Source of the DNA: Streptomyces armeniacus
GTDB taxonomy: Bacteria > Actinomycetota > Actinomycetes > Streptomycetales > Streptomycetaceae
Reading direction: 5' to 3'
DNA: 18,549 bases
NCBI RefSeq assembly: GCF_003355155.1
Contig: NZ_CP031320.1
Location: forward strand, 7,005,614-7,024,162
A model generated the notes under the pieces. The model was given only the letters and a program-made list of their open reading frames with translations. It was not told the DNA's origin and searched no databases. Below, in pieces: positions 8,470-16,083 of the stretch; position 1 is the stretch's first letter; every line of letters starts with the position of its first letter. The translations under genes were made by a program, and so were the position numbers.

Positions 8470-9950
8470 AAGCGCACCCCCTTCCAGGGGAGTTGGCGGA
8501 CCTCGGGTTCGGCGCGCCGCCCCGGTCGTCCGTGCGGCGGCGCCGGGTCGATGACGGGCGTCTCCTCGCCGACCCGCGCCATCCAGCGCAGCAGCGCGTG
8601 CCGCAGGGTGGCGGCCACCTCGCGATGCGAGCTGAGCCCGGCGAGGTTGTCCAGTTCGTACGGGTCGGCCGCCAGGTCGTACAGCTCCGTCTCGACGTAG
8701 CGCGCGGCGGACGCGTCGTGCCAGCCGTCCGCGTCGGGTGCGGTGACCGCGTACTTCCAGCGCGCGGTTCGCACCGCGCGCCCCACCTGGGACTCGCTGA
8801 TCTGGATGAAGACCTCGTCCGGCCGCCCCGGATCGCTGCCGCCGCCCACCAGCGGCAGGAAGGAGCGTCCCTGCACCGTCTCCGGCACGGGAACGCCGCA
8901 CGCGTCGAGGAGCGTCGGCACCAGGTCGACCGTGCTGACCGGGTGCCGGATCAGCCCGCCGCCGCTGAACCCCGGCCCGGTCAGGGCCAGTGGCACCCGT
9001 ACGGAGGCGTCGTGGGCGCTGCGCTTGTACTCCTCGTTGCGGGTACGGAAGTGGGAGCCGTGGTCGGCCGTCCAGGCCAGCACCGTGCTGTCCGTCAGCT
9101 CCAGGCTGCGCAGGGTGTCGCGGAGCCGGCCGACGCCCTCGTCCACGCGCTTGATCTGGCCGAGGTAGCCGCCGAGATGGCGGTGCGGCGCCCCGCCGGG
9201 GGCGGAGCCGCCGAGCGCCGCGAGGTCGGGCGGCAGCCAGCGGCCGGTGTACCGCTCCGCGTAGCCCTCCGGCGCGGGGTAGTCGTCGGTGGCGTTCTGG
9301 TGGTGTGGCTCCAGCAGCGACAGGAACAGCAGGAACGGCCGGTCGTGGTGGTCGGCGAGGAAGCGGACGGCCGCGTCGATGAGCGCGTCCGAACGGTAGC
9401 CGGGCAGCCGTACGGGCTCGCCCGCCTCGTCGTACACCACCGTGTGGTACGCGTCCGAGGTGAACTCGAGGACCTCGCTCGCCAGCCAACGCTGGTAGCC
9501 CGCCCGGTACTCGGCGGGCACCGGGCCGTGCCCGGCCGCCTCGGCGGCCAGGTGCCACTTGCCGATGTAGCCGGTGACGTACCCGGCGTCGGCGAAGGAA
9601 CGGGCCAGGGTGGGCAGTTCGTGGTCCAGCGCGAGGCCGTTGCGGAAGACGCCGGTGCCGGTCGGCCAGCGGCCGGTCTGCAGCGCGGAGCGGGCGGGGG
9701 CACACACGGGCTGGGGCGTGATGGCTTGCTCGACGTGCGTGCCGGTGCGGGCGAGCTCGTCGAAGACGGGGGTGACGCCGACGGGGTTGCCGTGAGCTCC
9801 GGTGGTGTCCCAGCGCTGCTGGTCCGTCAGCACGACGACGACGTTGGGGCGTTCACCGTACGGTCTTCCGCCGCCGGGTCCCACGCCGTACGGTCTGCCG
9901 CCGTCGGCCGGTCTTCCGCCGTCGGGCCCTGCCTGCTGGTCTTCGCTCAC
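8457..9950 (-). CDS. Type I (formylglycine) sulfatase / arylsulfatase-like phosphohydrolase
   Basis: This 497-residue enzyme of the alkaline-phosphatase-like superfamily hydrolyses sulfate esters. The catalytic motif is CAPAR with Cys83, which in active family members is oxidised to formylglycine by a separate enzyme (C-x-P-x-R). Other active-site elements are LTDQQRWD (41-48; Asp43 as metal ligand), GKWH (Lys131, His133), EPHHQN (His216) and ADHG (Asp296, His297), then SAHDASVRVPL. There is no signal peptide, so it should act in the cytoplasm. Residues 8-34 are a Gly-Arg-Pro repeat before the fold begins at RPNVVVVLTDQQ. The GTG at 9950 overlaps the DUF6227 stop (GTGA), so the two are translated as a coupled pair. 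Substrate is unknown; some relatives cleave phosphonate monoesters or choline sulfate. Confidence 0.87.
   Translation of the reverse strand: MSEDQQAGPDGGRPADGGRPYGVGPGGGRPYGERPNVVVVLTDQQRWDTTGAHGNPVGVTPVFDELARTGTHVEQAITPQPVCAPARSALQTGRWPTGTGVFRNGLALDHELPTLARSFADAGYVTGYIGKWHLAAEAAGHGPVPAEYRAGYQRWLASEVLEFTSDAYHTVVYDEAGEPVRLPGYRSDALIDAAVRFLADHHDRPFLLFLSLLEPHHQNATDDYPAPEGYAERYTGRWLPPDLAALGGSAPGGAPHRHLGGYLGQIKRVDEGVGRLRDTLRSLELTDSTVLAWTADHGSHFRTRNEEYKRSAHDASVRVPLALTGPGFSGGGLIRHPVSTVDLVPTLLDACGVPVPETVQGRSFLPLVGGGSDPGRPDEVFIQISESQVGRAVRTARWKYAVTAPDADGWHDASAARYVETELYDLAADPYELDNLAGLSSHREVAATLRHALLRWMARVGEETPVIDPAPPHGRPGRRAEPEVRQLPWKGVRFGHH
9855..9926 (-). repeat. Gly-Arg-Pro coding repeats at the sulfatase N-terminus
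   Basis: Imperfect units built on CCGTACGGTCTTCCGCC and GGTCTTCCGCCGTCGG (plus-strand reading) recur about three times and encode GGRP-type repeats ahead of the catalytic domain. Confidence 0.75.
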
Positions 9951-10891
9951 AGTTCCAGTCCCCGGTCGCGGGCGCGGCGCTGGGCGGCCTGGTCGGCGAC
10001 CGCCTCCTCCAGATAGACCTCGCACACCAGCCGCCCGGTGCCGGTGAGGTTGTGCTCCAGCTCGTACAGGCTGATCTCGGTGCCGTCGGCGAGCAGGAAC
10101 GCGTGCTCGTACACCGAGCACCACACGTGGTACGGCGGCACGGAGCTGTGCGGCTTGGGCACGTGCACGATCTCGTGGCCGCGCGCGGTGGACAGCAGCC
10201 GGAGCGTGTCCTCGCCCGGACGGTCGTCGTTCTCGGCGCGGCGCAGCAGCCGGCGGGCGTGGTCGGGGGAGTTGCGCTGCCGGTACGCGCGCCGGCGGGC
10301 GGTCTCGCCGGTGAGGGACAGGAACTCGAAGAACCCGCGACCGGGGCCGTCGGGACCGCCCGGCGGGTCCGCGTCGCCGAGCCTGTCGAGCCCGCCGTCC
10401 GGGTCCGGGTCCGGGTCGCGGCCCGGAGGGTCGAAGCCGATGCCGTACGCGTCCCCGGTCCCGTACGCGTCCCCGGCGCCGTACGCGTCCCCGGTCCCGA
10501 AGCCGTCCTCCGGGTACGCCTCGTCCGTCCCCGTCCCCGTCCCCGTCGCACCGCCCAGCCGCTGGCGCACCCGGTCCTGGGAGCGCCGCAGCGACGTCTC
10601 GCTCTCGTATATCTCGTACGACGGCCGCCCGTCCCCGGCGTCCGTGTCGTGCCGCAGCTCCCACAGGGACACGCTGCTGCCGTCGGCCAGCAGGAACGCG
10701 TGCCGGTAGCTGCTGCAGCGCAGGGTGGGCGGCGGGTCGTTGCGGTGATGCCAGCCCTGCAGCTCCACCTGGCACAGCACGGCGTCCGCCAGCCGCCGCA
10801 GCGCGCGGTCCGAGACGTCGAAGGGGTTCTGCGCGCGAGCCAGCAGCATCTCCAGATGCCGGCCGGGCGTCGCGTCCAGTGTCTCGCCCAT
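9947..10891 (-). CDS. DUF6227 family protein with internal duplication
   Basis: This 314-residue protein of unknown function looks like the Streptomyces family DUF6227. It consists of two related halves. The first has LEMLLARAQNPFDVSDRAL then YRHAFLLADGSSVSLWELRH and YEIYESE. The second has ARRLLRRAENDDRPGEDTL then YEHAFLLADGTEISLYELEH and CEVYLEE. The shared core is HAFLLADG-x-x-(V/I)SL-(W/Y)-EL-x-H. Between them lies a low-complexity linker with Gly-Asp-Ala-Tyr repeats. There are no membrane segments or signal peptide. The ATG at 10891 follows GGGAGGG by ten bases and is preferred to another in-frame ATG at 10945, which has no such site. Its stop overlaps the sulfatase GTG, which is the best clue to a partner. 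Confidence 0.78.
   Translation of the reverse strand: MGETLDATPGRHLEMLLARAQNPFDVSDRALRRLADAVLCQVELQGWHHRNDPPPTLRCSSYRHAFLLADGSSVSLWELRHDTDAGDGRPSYEIYESETSLRRSQDRVRQRLGGATGTGTGTDEAYPEDGFGTGDAYGAGDAYGTGDAYGIGFDPPGRDPDPDPDGGLDRLGDADPPGGPDGPGRGFFEFLSLTGETARRRAYRQRNSPDHARRLLRRAENDDRPGEDTLRLLSTARGHEIVHVPKPHSSVPPYHVWCSVYEHAFLLADGTEISLYELEHNLTGTGRLVCEVYLEEAVADQAAQRRARDRGLEL
10445..10498 (-). repeat. Three 18-bp tandem repeats in the DUF6227 linker
   Basis: The unit GTACGCGTCCCCGGTCCC (plus-strand reading) starts at 10445, 10463 and 10481. The first and third copies are identical and the second differs at two bases. In frame it encodes Gly-(Thr/Ala)-Gly-Asp-Ala-Tyr repeats. Confidence 0.9.
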
Positions 10892-11015
10892 TGTTGCGGA
10901 ACCCTCCCGGCACGTGGCCACCGACTGATCCCCGCGGGCACTCACCGTAGCGCCACGAACGCGGTGTGCGGGGGTATTCGGCGGAACCGGGTCGGAGCAC
11001 CGGCGCGTCGCGGTG

Positions 11016-11025
11016 GGTCATGACC
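11016..11025. promoter_or_regulatory. Palindrome GGTCATGACC in the divergent intergenic region
   Basis: This perfect 10-bp palindrome lies in the 260-base gap between the divergent DUF6227 and FAD-Rieske genes, 127 bases before the latter's start. It is a candidate operator. Apart from it and the ribosome sites, I see no convincing promoter or small gene in 10892-11151. Confidence 0.3.
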
Positions 11026-11151
11026 GGCGCACATCGGCTCAGACGCCACTCCCGGCACGGGTGAACCGTCCGCTGCGGGGCATCACACAGTGGGGCCGTA
11101 CGGCGCGGTGCGGGGGTCGAACGGCCGCGCGGCGACGAGGAGAACGACGCT

Positions 11152-12717
11152 GTGACCACACTTCGGATCGGCTACGAGTCGTACTGGATGCTGTCCGCCG
11201 CCGCCGGGCCCTGCCCACCGCTCGCGCCGGACAGCGTGACGGAGGTGGACACCGTCGTCGTCGGCGGCGGCATCGCGGGCCTGTCAACGGCCTGGGAGCT
11301 GGTGCGCGCGGGGAAGCACGTCGCGGTGCTGGAGGCTGACCGTATCGCCGCCGGGGTGACCGGCCACACCTCCGGCAAGCTGTCCGCGCTGCACGGCTTC
11401 GTGTACGCGCGGATCCGGGACACGCACGGCGCGGAGGGCGCCCGGCTGTACGCGCGTTCGCAGCAGGACGCCGTCGAGCACGCGGCCCGGGTGGCGGCGG
11501 AGCTGGGTGTGGACTGCGAGCTGGAGCGGCGGCCCGCGTACACCTTCGTGGAGTCCGCGGACCACGCCGACGAGATGCGGGACGAGGCGGACGCGGCCCG
11601 CGAGGCGGGGCTCGACGCGTCGTACGTGACCGGTACGGGGCTGCCCTTCGCGGCGCACGGGGCCGTACGGGTGCCGGGGCAGATCCAGTTCCACCCGCGC
11701 AAGTACCTCCTCGGGCTCGCCGCCGACCTGCGCGGGCGCGGCGGCCTCATCCACGAGCGCACCCGCGTGGTCGGCCTCGACCAGGGCGAGCCGTGCCGGG
11801 TCACCGCGGAGAACGGCGCGGTGGTGGTGGCCCGCGACGTGGTCGTGGCGACCCACTACCCGGTGTTCGACCGGGCGTTGATGTTCTCCCGGCTGTCGCC
11901 CCGCCGCGAGCTGGTGATCGCCGCGACCGTGCCGGAGGCGAGCGACCCCGGCGGCATGTACCTCACGCCCGAACGGAACACCCGCTCCGTGCACACCGCC
12001 CCGTACCCGTTCCGGGAAGGGCAGCGGCTGCTGGTCGTCACCGGGGAGAAGTTCGTGCCCGGCACGGCGGGCATCGGCTCGGTCAACGCCCGCTACGAAC
12101 GCCTCGCCGCCTGGATGTACGAGCGCTTCCCGGACGCCGGCCTCGTCCACCGGTGGGCCACGCAGGACAACGACACCACCGACCTCGTCCCGTACATCGG
12201 CCGCTTCCACCCGGCGACGCACCACACGTACGTCGCCGCCGGGTTCGGCGGCTGGGGCATGAGCAGCGGCATCCTGTCCGGACGGCTGCTCGCCGCGCAC
12301 ATCACCGGCGCGGCACTGCCCGCGTGGGCCGAGCTGTACGACCCCGTACGGCTGCACCCCAGGGAGACGACCGCGTGGCTGCGGCGGCAGTCCACCGTGG
12401 CCAGGCACTTCGTCGGCGGGCGGCTGACGCCCTCGTACGTGGACTCGCCGGACGAGATCCAGCCGGGCGCGGGTGCGATCGTACGCATCCGGGGGCGGCG
12501 CTGCGCCGTGCACCGCACCGCCGAGGGGGAGGTACGGGCGCTGTCCGCGCGCTGCACGCACCTCGGCTGCCTGGTGCGGTTCAACGACGCGGAGGGCGCG
12601 TGGGAGTGCCCGTGCCACGGCTCGCGGTTCGACGTGGACGGCTCGGTGCTCCAGGGACCGGCCACGCGGCCGCTGGAGCCGCGCGAGGTGGAATCGCATG
12701 ATGATCTGTCCGGGTGA
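11152..12717 (+). CDS. FAD-dependent oxidoreductase with C-terminal Rieske [2Fe-2S] domain
   Basis: This 521-residue two-domain redox enzyme begins its N-terminal DAO-type flavin domain with the dinucleotide-binding motif VVVGGGIAGLSTAWEL (about 36-51). It continues through HTSGKLSALHG to the flavin-contacting AAGFGGWGMSSG near residue 364. The C-terminal 60 residues form a Rieske domain. Cys468 and His470 (CTHLGC) and Cys486 and His489 (CPCHGS) are the cluster ligands, and Cys473 and Cys488 form the usual disulfide. The architecture resembles the Bacillus YhfW group; the substrate is not known. With no signal peptide, it should be cytoplasmic. The GTG at 11152 follows GAGGAG by nine bases. 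A hairpin just after the stop suggests it is transcribed alone. Confidence 0.87.
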   Translation: MTTLRIGYESYWMLSAAAGPCPPLAPDSVTEVDTVVVGGGIAGLSTAWELVRAGKHVAVLEADRIAAGVTGHTSGKLSALHGFVYARIRDTHGAEGARLYARSQQDAVEHAARVAAELGVDCELERRPAYTFVESADHADEMRDEADAAREAGLDASYVTGTGLPFAAHGAVRVPGQIQFHPRKYLLGLAADLRGRGGLIHERTRVVGLDQGEPCRVTAENGAVVVARDVVVATHYPVFDRALMFSRLSPRRELVIAATVPEASDPGGMYLTPERNTRSVHTAPYPFREGQRLLVVTGEKFVPGTAGIGSVNARYERLAAWMYERFPDAGLVHRWATQDNDTTDLVPYIGRFHPATHHTYVAAGFGGWGMSSGILSGRLLAAHITGAALPAWAELYDPVRLHPRETTAWLRRQSTVARHFVGGRLTPSYVDSPDEIQPGAGAIVRIRGRRCAVHRTAEGEVRALSARCTHLGCLVRFNDAEGAWECPCHGSRFDVDGSVLQGPATRPLEPREVESHDDLSG

Positions 12718-12723
12718 CGCGGG

Positions 12724-12748
12724 CGGCCCGCCGGAGCACGGCGGGCCG
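12724..12748 (+). terminator. Hairpin terminator after the FAD-Rieske gene
   Basis: CGGCCCGCC, seven-base loop GGAGCAC, GGCGGGCCG: a perfect nine-pair stem starting seven bases after the stop codon. Confidence 0.7.
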
Positions 12749-12774
12749 TATCGGGCGGGCGCCGGGCGCAGTAT

Positions 12775-12793
12775 GCGGAAATTGCCGTTCCGC
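12775..12793 (+). promoter_or_regulatory. Inverted repeat abutting the lcp ribosome binding site
   Basis: GCGGAA and TTCCGC pair across a seven-base AT-containing loop (ATTGCCG), and the stem ends exactly where GGAGG (12794-12798) begins. It could be an operator or a translational hairpin; no regulator is identifiable. Confidence 0.3.
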
Positions 12794-12804
12794 GGAGGTG
12801 TGCT

Positions 12805-14307
12805 GTGTCCCGAAACCCCCGGCCGTCCCGAGCCCTGCGATCCCGTACCCGGCTGCGCCGCGCGGCCCTCGCCGGAGCCCTCTGTACGGCGCTGACCTGC
12901 GGCGCCGTCTACGCCACCGGCGCCGTCCAACTCCCGGTGGCGAACGCCGTGCCGCGCGTCGAGGTGTTCGGCGGCATGCCGGACGGCGCGGCCCGGCCCG
13001 CACCCGGGCCGGGCCTGAACTTCCTGCTCGTCGGCCTGGACCGGCGGGCCGGACTGACCGACGAGGAGAAGGACTGGCTGCACGTCAACGGCGAGGCGTG
13101 CGACTGCACCGACACCATGATGCTGCTGCACCTGTCCGAGGACCGGCGGCGGATCAGCGTGGTGAGCATCCCCCGCGACTCGTACGTGGCCTTCCCCCGC
13201 GGCGGCGCACCGGCTGCCGTCCCCGCCGCGCCGGGCACGGCCGCACGGCCGGCCGCCGGGAAGATCAACGCCGCGCACAAGCTCGGCGGCCCCGCCCTGA
13301 CCGTGCGGACCGTGGAACAGGCCACGGGCGTACGCGTCGACCACTACCTGGAGGCGGACTTCGGCAGCTTCGTCGAGGCCGTCGACGAGATCGGCGGTGC
13401 CGGCGTCTGCACCGCGAAAGCGCTGCGCGACAAGAACTCCGGCCTCCGGCTGCCCGCCGGCACCCACCGGCTGGACGGCCGTAACGCGCTCCGCTACGTC
13501 CGCGCCCGGCACGTGCCGCCGCTCTCCGGCGACCTGGGGCGGATGCGGAGGCAGCAGCGGTTCGTGGCGGAGCTGCTGGACACGTTCAGCGACCAGGGGC
13601 TGTTCCGGAACCCGGCCGCGCTCGCCATGACGGCCCGGTCCCTGCTCCGTACGCTCCGCGCCGACGAGGACCTGAGCACCGGCCGGCTGCTGACACTGGG
13701 CCGGGCGCTGGGCGAACTGGACTCCGCGGACACCGAGTTCGCCACCGTCCCGCTCGCGGACTTCGACCACCGGGTCAAGGGCTGGGGCTCCACCCTGACC
13801 TGGGACCGGCCGCGGGCCGCGCGGCTGTTCGCGGCGCTGCGCGAGGACCGCCCGCTCACCACCGAGGAGGCGTACTCGCTGCCCGGTCCCGGCGTTCCGG
13901 TCGCCTGGCCGCCCGCCGACATCCCGGTCCGCGTGCACGCCGCGCCGGAGCGGGCGCGGGCCGCGGACACGCTGGAACGGGGGCTGCGCGCCAGTGGCTT
14001 CGACGTACGGGAGCGCACCGCGCCCGCCCCCGGCGCCGGCGCCGGCACTGGCACTGGCACTGGCGAGGCGCCGCCCGGACAGACCGAGATCAGCTACGAC
14101 CCGCGCTGGCAGCGGAAGGCCGAGTCGCTGGCGGCGGCCCTGCCGGACACGCGGCTGCGGCCGGTGCCGGGCCACCCGCGGGTCTTCGAGGTACGGCCGG
14201 GGCCCGGGGCCGCACGGGTGGAGCGGGTCGTCCTCGACCGCAGCAGCGTCGAGGGCGCGCCGGCCCGAGGCGACACCCTCGACTGCGACGACGCGCCCGC
14301 GGGCTGA
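12805..14307 (+). CDS. LCP (LytR-CpsA-Psr) family wall-polymer ligase with LytR_C domain
   Basis: This 500-residue membrane-anchored enzyme of a family that attaches lipid-linked wall polymers to peptidoglycan has a short cytoplasmic Arg-rich end and one membrane anchor (RAALAGALCTALTCGAVYATG). The LCP catalytic domain then lies outside the membrane: NFLLVGLDRR, then DCTDTMMLLHLS, VSIPRDSYV with the conserved Arg/Asp, AAGKINAAHKLGG, and RLDGRNALRYVRAR with further conserved arginines. A C-terminal LytR_C domain spans about 373-485, interrupted by a short (Gly-Thr) repeat. The GTG at 12805 has GGAGG six bases upstream. The product could act on teichoic-acid-like or arabinogalactan-like polymers; sequence does not say which. 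A strong hairpin follows at 14385-14411. Confidence 0.88.
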   Translation: MSRNPRPSRALRSRTRLRRAALAGALCTALTCGAVYATGAVQLPVANAVPRVEVFGGMPDGAARPAPGPGLNFLLVGLDRRAGLTDEEKDWLHVNGEACDCTDTMMLLHLSEDRRRISVVSIPRDSYVAFPRGGAPAAVPAAPGTAARPAAGKINAAHKLGGPALTVRTVEQATGVRVDHYLEADFGSFVEAVDEIGGAGVCTAKALRDKNSGLRLPAGTHRLDGRNALRYVRARHVPPLSGDLGRMRRQQRFVAELLDTFSDQGLFRNPAALAMTARSLLRTLRADEDLSTGRLLTLGRALGELDSADTEFATVPLADFDHRVKGWGSTLTWDRPRAARLFAALREDRPLTTEEAYSLPGPGVPVAWPPADIPVRVHAAPERARAADTLERGLRASGFDVRERTAPAPGAGAGTGTGTGEAPPGQTEISYDPRWQRKAESLAAALPDTRLRPVPGHPRVFEVRPGPGAARVERVVLDRSSVEGAPARGDTLDCDDAPAG

Positions 14308-14315
14308 GCGGCCGC

Positions 14316-14375
14316 CGTACGCACGGGGGCCGTAGGCACGGGCACCGTACGCACGGCCGCCGTACGTACGGTCCG
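14316..14375 (+). repeat. Four 15-bp tandem repeats (CGTACGCACGG core)
   Basis: The copies start at 14316, 14331, 14346 and 14361: CGTACGCACGG, CGTAGGCACGG, CGTACGCACGG, CGTACGTACGG, each followed by four variable bases. They are noncoding, directly after the lcp stop, and the last contains the 12-bp palindrome CCGTACGTACGG. Confidence 0.85.
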
Positions 14376-14384
14376 CACGCACGC

Positions 14385-14411
14385 GCGGTGCGGGCACGGC
14401 GCCCGCACCGC
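14385..14411 (+). terminator. 11-bp perfect hairpin after lcp
   Basis: GCGGTGCGGGC, loop ACGGC, GCCCGCACCGC: a perfect eleven-pair GC-rich stem between lcp and the next gene. No T-run follows. Confidence 0.7.
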
Positions 14412-14503
14412 CCGCATACGTGTCCGCATGCACCGCGCCATCCGTGGCACCCGGATGAGTGACGACGGGAGCTCCGGTCCGCCGTAGGAAAGGGGTGTCG
14501 GCG

Positions 14504-15103
14504 ATGCAGCGGGCGGCGAAGGACCCTGAACCCGGCGGCTGGCGGTGGCGGTGGCGCCCCAGCCCGCTCCGGCGCCGTTCCGACGTGGTGGAAGCCTGGG
14601 TGCTGCTGACCGCGGCGCTGCTGATGGTGGCCGGCGGGTTGATCACCGGGCTTGTGATGTTCCGGGTCTCGCAAGACGCGGCGCAGGACCAGCGCGACTC
14701 GCGGCACCAGGTGACCGCGGTCCTCACCGAGGACGCGCGCCACCACCGTTCCGACACCGTCTACTCCGCCCCGAACACGGAGTACGACTGGGCGCGGGTG
14801 CGCTGGGAGGCGCCGGACGGCACCGAGCGCGAGGGCACCGCGCGCGTCTCCGAGGACAGCCGCAAGGGCTCCACCGCCCAGGTGTGGACCGACGATGACG
14901 GCCGCCAGGTGGTCGAGCCGCCCGCCGGAGCGCTGGCCGTCCTGCAGTCCGCGCTGTGGGGCCTGCTCTCCGCGGGCGTCTTCGTCTCGCTGGTGCTGCT
15001 GCTGACCCGGGCCGTACGCGCCGTCCTCGACCGGCAGCGCGCCGCGCAGTGGGAACGGGCCTGGGCGGAGGTCGAGCCGCGCTGGCGGCGCAAGACCCCC
15101 TGA
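14504..15103 (+). CDS. Rv1733c-like two-helix membrane protein
   Basis: This 199-residue membrane protein is of a type abundant in Streptomyces and related to mycobacterial Rv1733c, of unknown function. The N-terminal cytoplasmic part has RRWRWRPSPLRRRSDVVEAW-like residues, matching the family's N-P-L-R-R-x-S-D start. The first membrane helix is AWVLLTAALLMVAGGLITGLV in part. The extracytoplasmic domain (about 60-135) includes VTAVL-EDA and a WARVRWEAPDGTEREGTARV core, followed by VWTDDDG. The second helix is at about 148-170, then a C-terminal QWERAWAEVEPRWRRK tail. The ATG at 14504 is chosen for GGAAAGGGG upstream; in-frame GTGs at 14495 and 14459 are less well placed. Confidence 0.8.
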   Translation: MQRAAKDPEPGGWRWRWRPSPLRRRSDVVEAWVLLTAALLMVAGGLITGLVMFRVSQDAAQDQRDSRHQVTAVLTEDARHHRSDTVYSAPNTEYDWARVRWEAPDGTEREGTARVSEDSRKGSTAQVWTDDDGRQVVEPPAGALAVLQSALWGLLSAGVFVSLVLLLTRAVRAVLDRQRAAQWERAWAEVEPRWRRKTP

Positions 15104-15126
15104 CCCGGGCCCGTACGCAGCGGGTC
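15102..15126. terminator. Weak hairpin between convergent genes
   Basis: GACCCG (15102-15107) can pair with CGGGTC (15121-15126) around a 13-base loop, overlapping the stop of the Rv1733c-like gene and 11 bases from the psuG stop. The stem is short, so this is a tentative shared terminator for a 33-base gap. Confidence 0.3.
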
Positions 15127-15136
15127 CGCGCCGTGG

Positions 15137-16054
15137 CTACGTGTGCGCCGTCGCGGTCCACACCGCCGCGATGCGGGCCGCGAGCCGCACGTTCCCGCGT
15201 ACGGCCGCGATGTTCGCCTCCAGCGCGGCGCCGTCCGTGTGCCGCACCAGGTAGTCCAGCAGGTACGGGGTGACGGCCTGCCCGGAGACGCCGTCGCGGC
15301 GGCAGGCCGCGAGCGCCTCCGCGAGCACCCGGTCGTGCAGTTCGGGCGCCAGCTGCTCGTTCTCCGGCACCGGGTTGGCCACCACCAGCGCCGTGTCCGG
15401 CCCGCCGAGACCGTCCTGCGCGCGCATCGCGGCGGCGACGCTCCGCGGCTCGTACACCGTCCAGTCCACGGGGACGCCGGAGCTGGAGAGGTAGAAGCCG
15501 GGGAACGTCTCCGTGCCGTAGCCGACGACGCCGACCCCGAGCGTCTCCAGCCGCTGCAGGGTGGCGGGCACGTCCAGGATCGACTTCACGCCCGCGCACA
15601 CCACGGTGATCCGCGTACGGGCCAGCATCCGCAGGTCCGCCGACTCGTCCTGCACCCGTGTCCAGTCCCGGTGCACGCCGCCGAGCCCGCCGGTCGCGAA
15701 GACCCGTACGCCCGCGCGCGCCGCCAGGAACGCCGTGCCCGACACGGTCGTCGCCCCGCTCGCGCCGTCCGCCATCGCCGGGGCCAGGTCGCGGTTCCCC
15801 AGCTTGCGCACCGAGCCGTCGGTGGCGATCCGCTCCAGTTGCGCCTTGTCCAGGCCGATGTGCGGCCGTCCGTCGAGCACCGCGACCGTCGCGGGTACGG
15901 CGCCGGCCGCGCGTACGGAGTCCTCCAGCTCCGCGGCCACCTCCAGGTTCCGCGGCCGCGGCAGCCCGTGGGCGATGAGCGTGGACTCCAGCGCCACCAC
16001 AGGGCGGCCGTGCGCCATCGCGTCCCGTACCTCGTCAGCCAGCGCCAGGGTCAT
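15137..16054 (-). CDS. psuG: Pseudouridine-5'-phosphate glycosidase
   Basis: This 305-residue enzyme splits the C-C glycosidic bond of pseudouridine 5'-phosphate into uracil and ribose 5-phosphate in pseudouridine breakdown. Signature stretches are VALESTLIAHGLPRPRN (Glu23), HIGLDKAQLERIA, KLGNRDLAPAMADGASGATTVSGT, FATGGLGGVHR, and VVCAGVKSILDVPATLQRLETL in two parts. Lys157 corresponds to the lysine that forms the ring-opened Schiff base in the characterised family member. Length is normal. The ATG at 16054 has GGAG six to ten bases upstream. In many bacteria the substrate is made by the kinase PsuK, encoded next door or fused; no kinase gene is present within the window on either side. It is divergent from DUF2277 with 29 bases between starts. 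Confidence 0.92.
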   Translation of the reverse strand: MTLALADEVRDAMAHGRPVVALESTLIAHGLPRPRNLEVAAELEDSVRAAGAVPATVAVLDGRPHIGLDKAQLERIATDGSVRKLGNRDLAPAMADGASGATTVSGTAFLAARAGVRVFATGGLGGVHRDWTRVQDESADLRMLARTRITVVCAGVKSILDVPATLQRLETLGVGVVGYGTETFPGFYLSSSGVPVDWTVYEPRSVAAAMRAQDGLGGPDTALVVANPVPENEQLAPELHDRVLAEALAACRRDGVSGQAVTPYLLDYLVRHTDGAALEANIAAVRGNVRLAARIAAVWTATAHT

Positions 16055-16069
16055 CCCGGTCTCCGTCCG

Positions 16070-16075
16070 TATACC
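16070..16075 (+). promoter_or_regulatory. Possible -10 element for leaderless DUF2277 mRNA
   Basis: TATACC ends eight bases before the ATG at 16084 and no Shine-Dalgarno sequence lies between, which would give a transcript beginning at the start codon. TATACC lacks the final T of TANNNT and no strong -35 is visible. Confidence 0.3.
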
Positions 16076-16083
16076 GTCGTCTT

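Noticed and set aside
10972..10977. GGGTAT as a stress sigma-factor (SigB-type) -10 element
   Set aside because: No GNNT -35 occurs 14-16 bases upstream.
11284..14757. Minus-strand open frame of more than 1,100 codons
   Set aside because: It runs antisense through the FAD-Rieske and lcp genes, whose motifs are intact on the plus strand; absence of stops is expected at this GC content.
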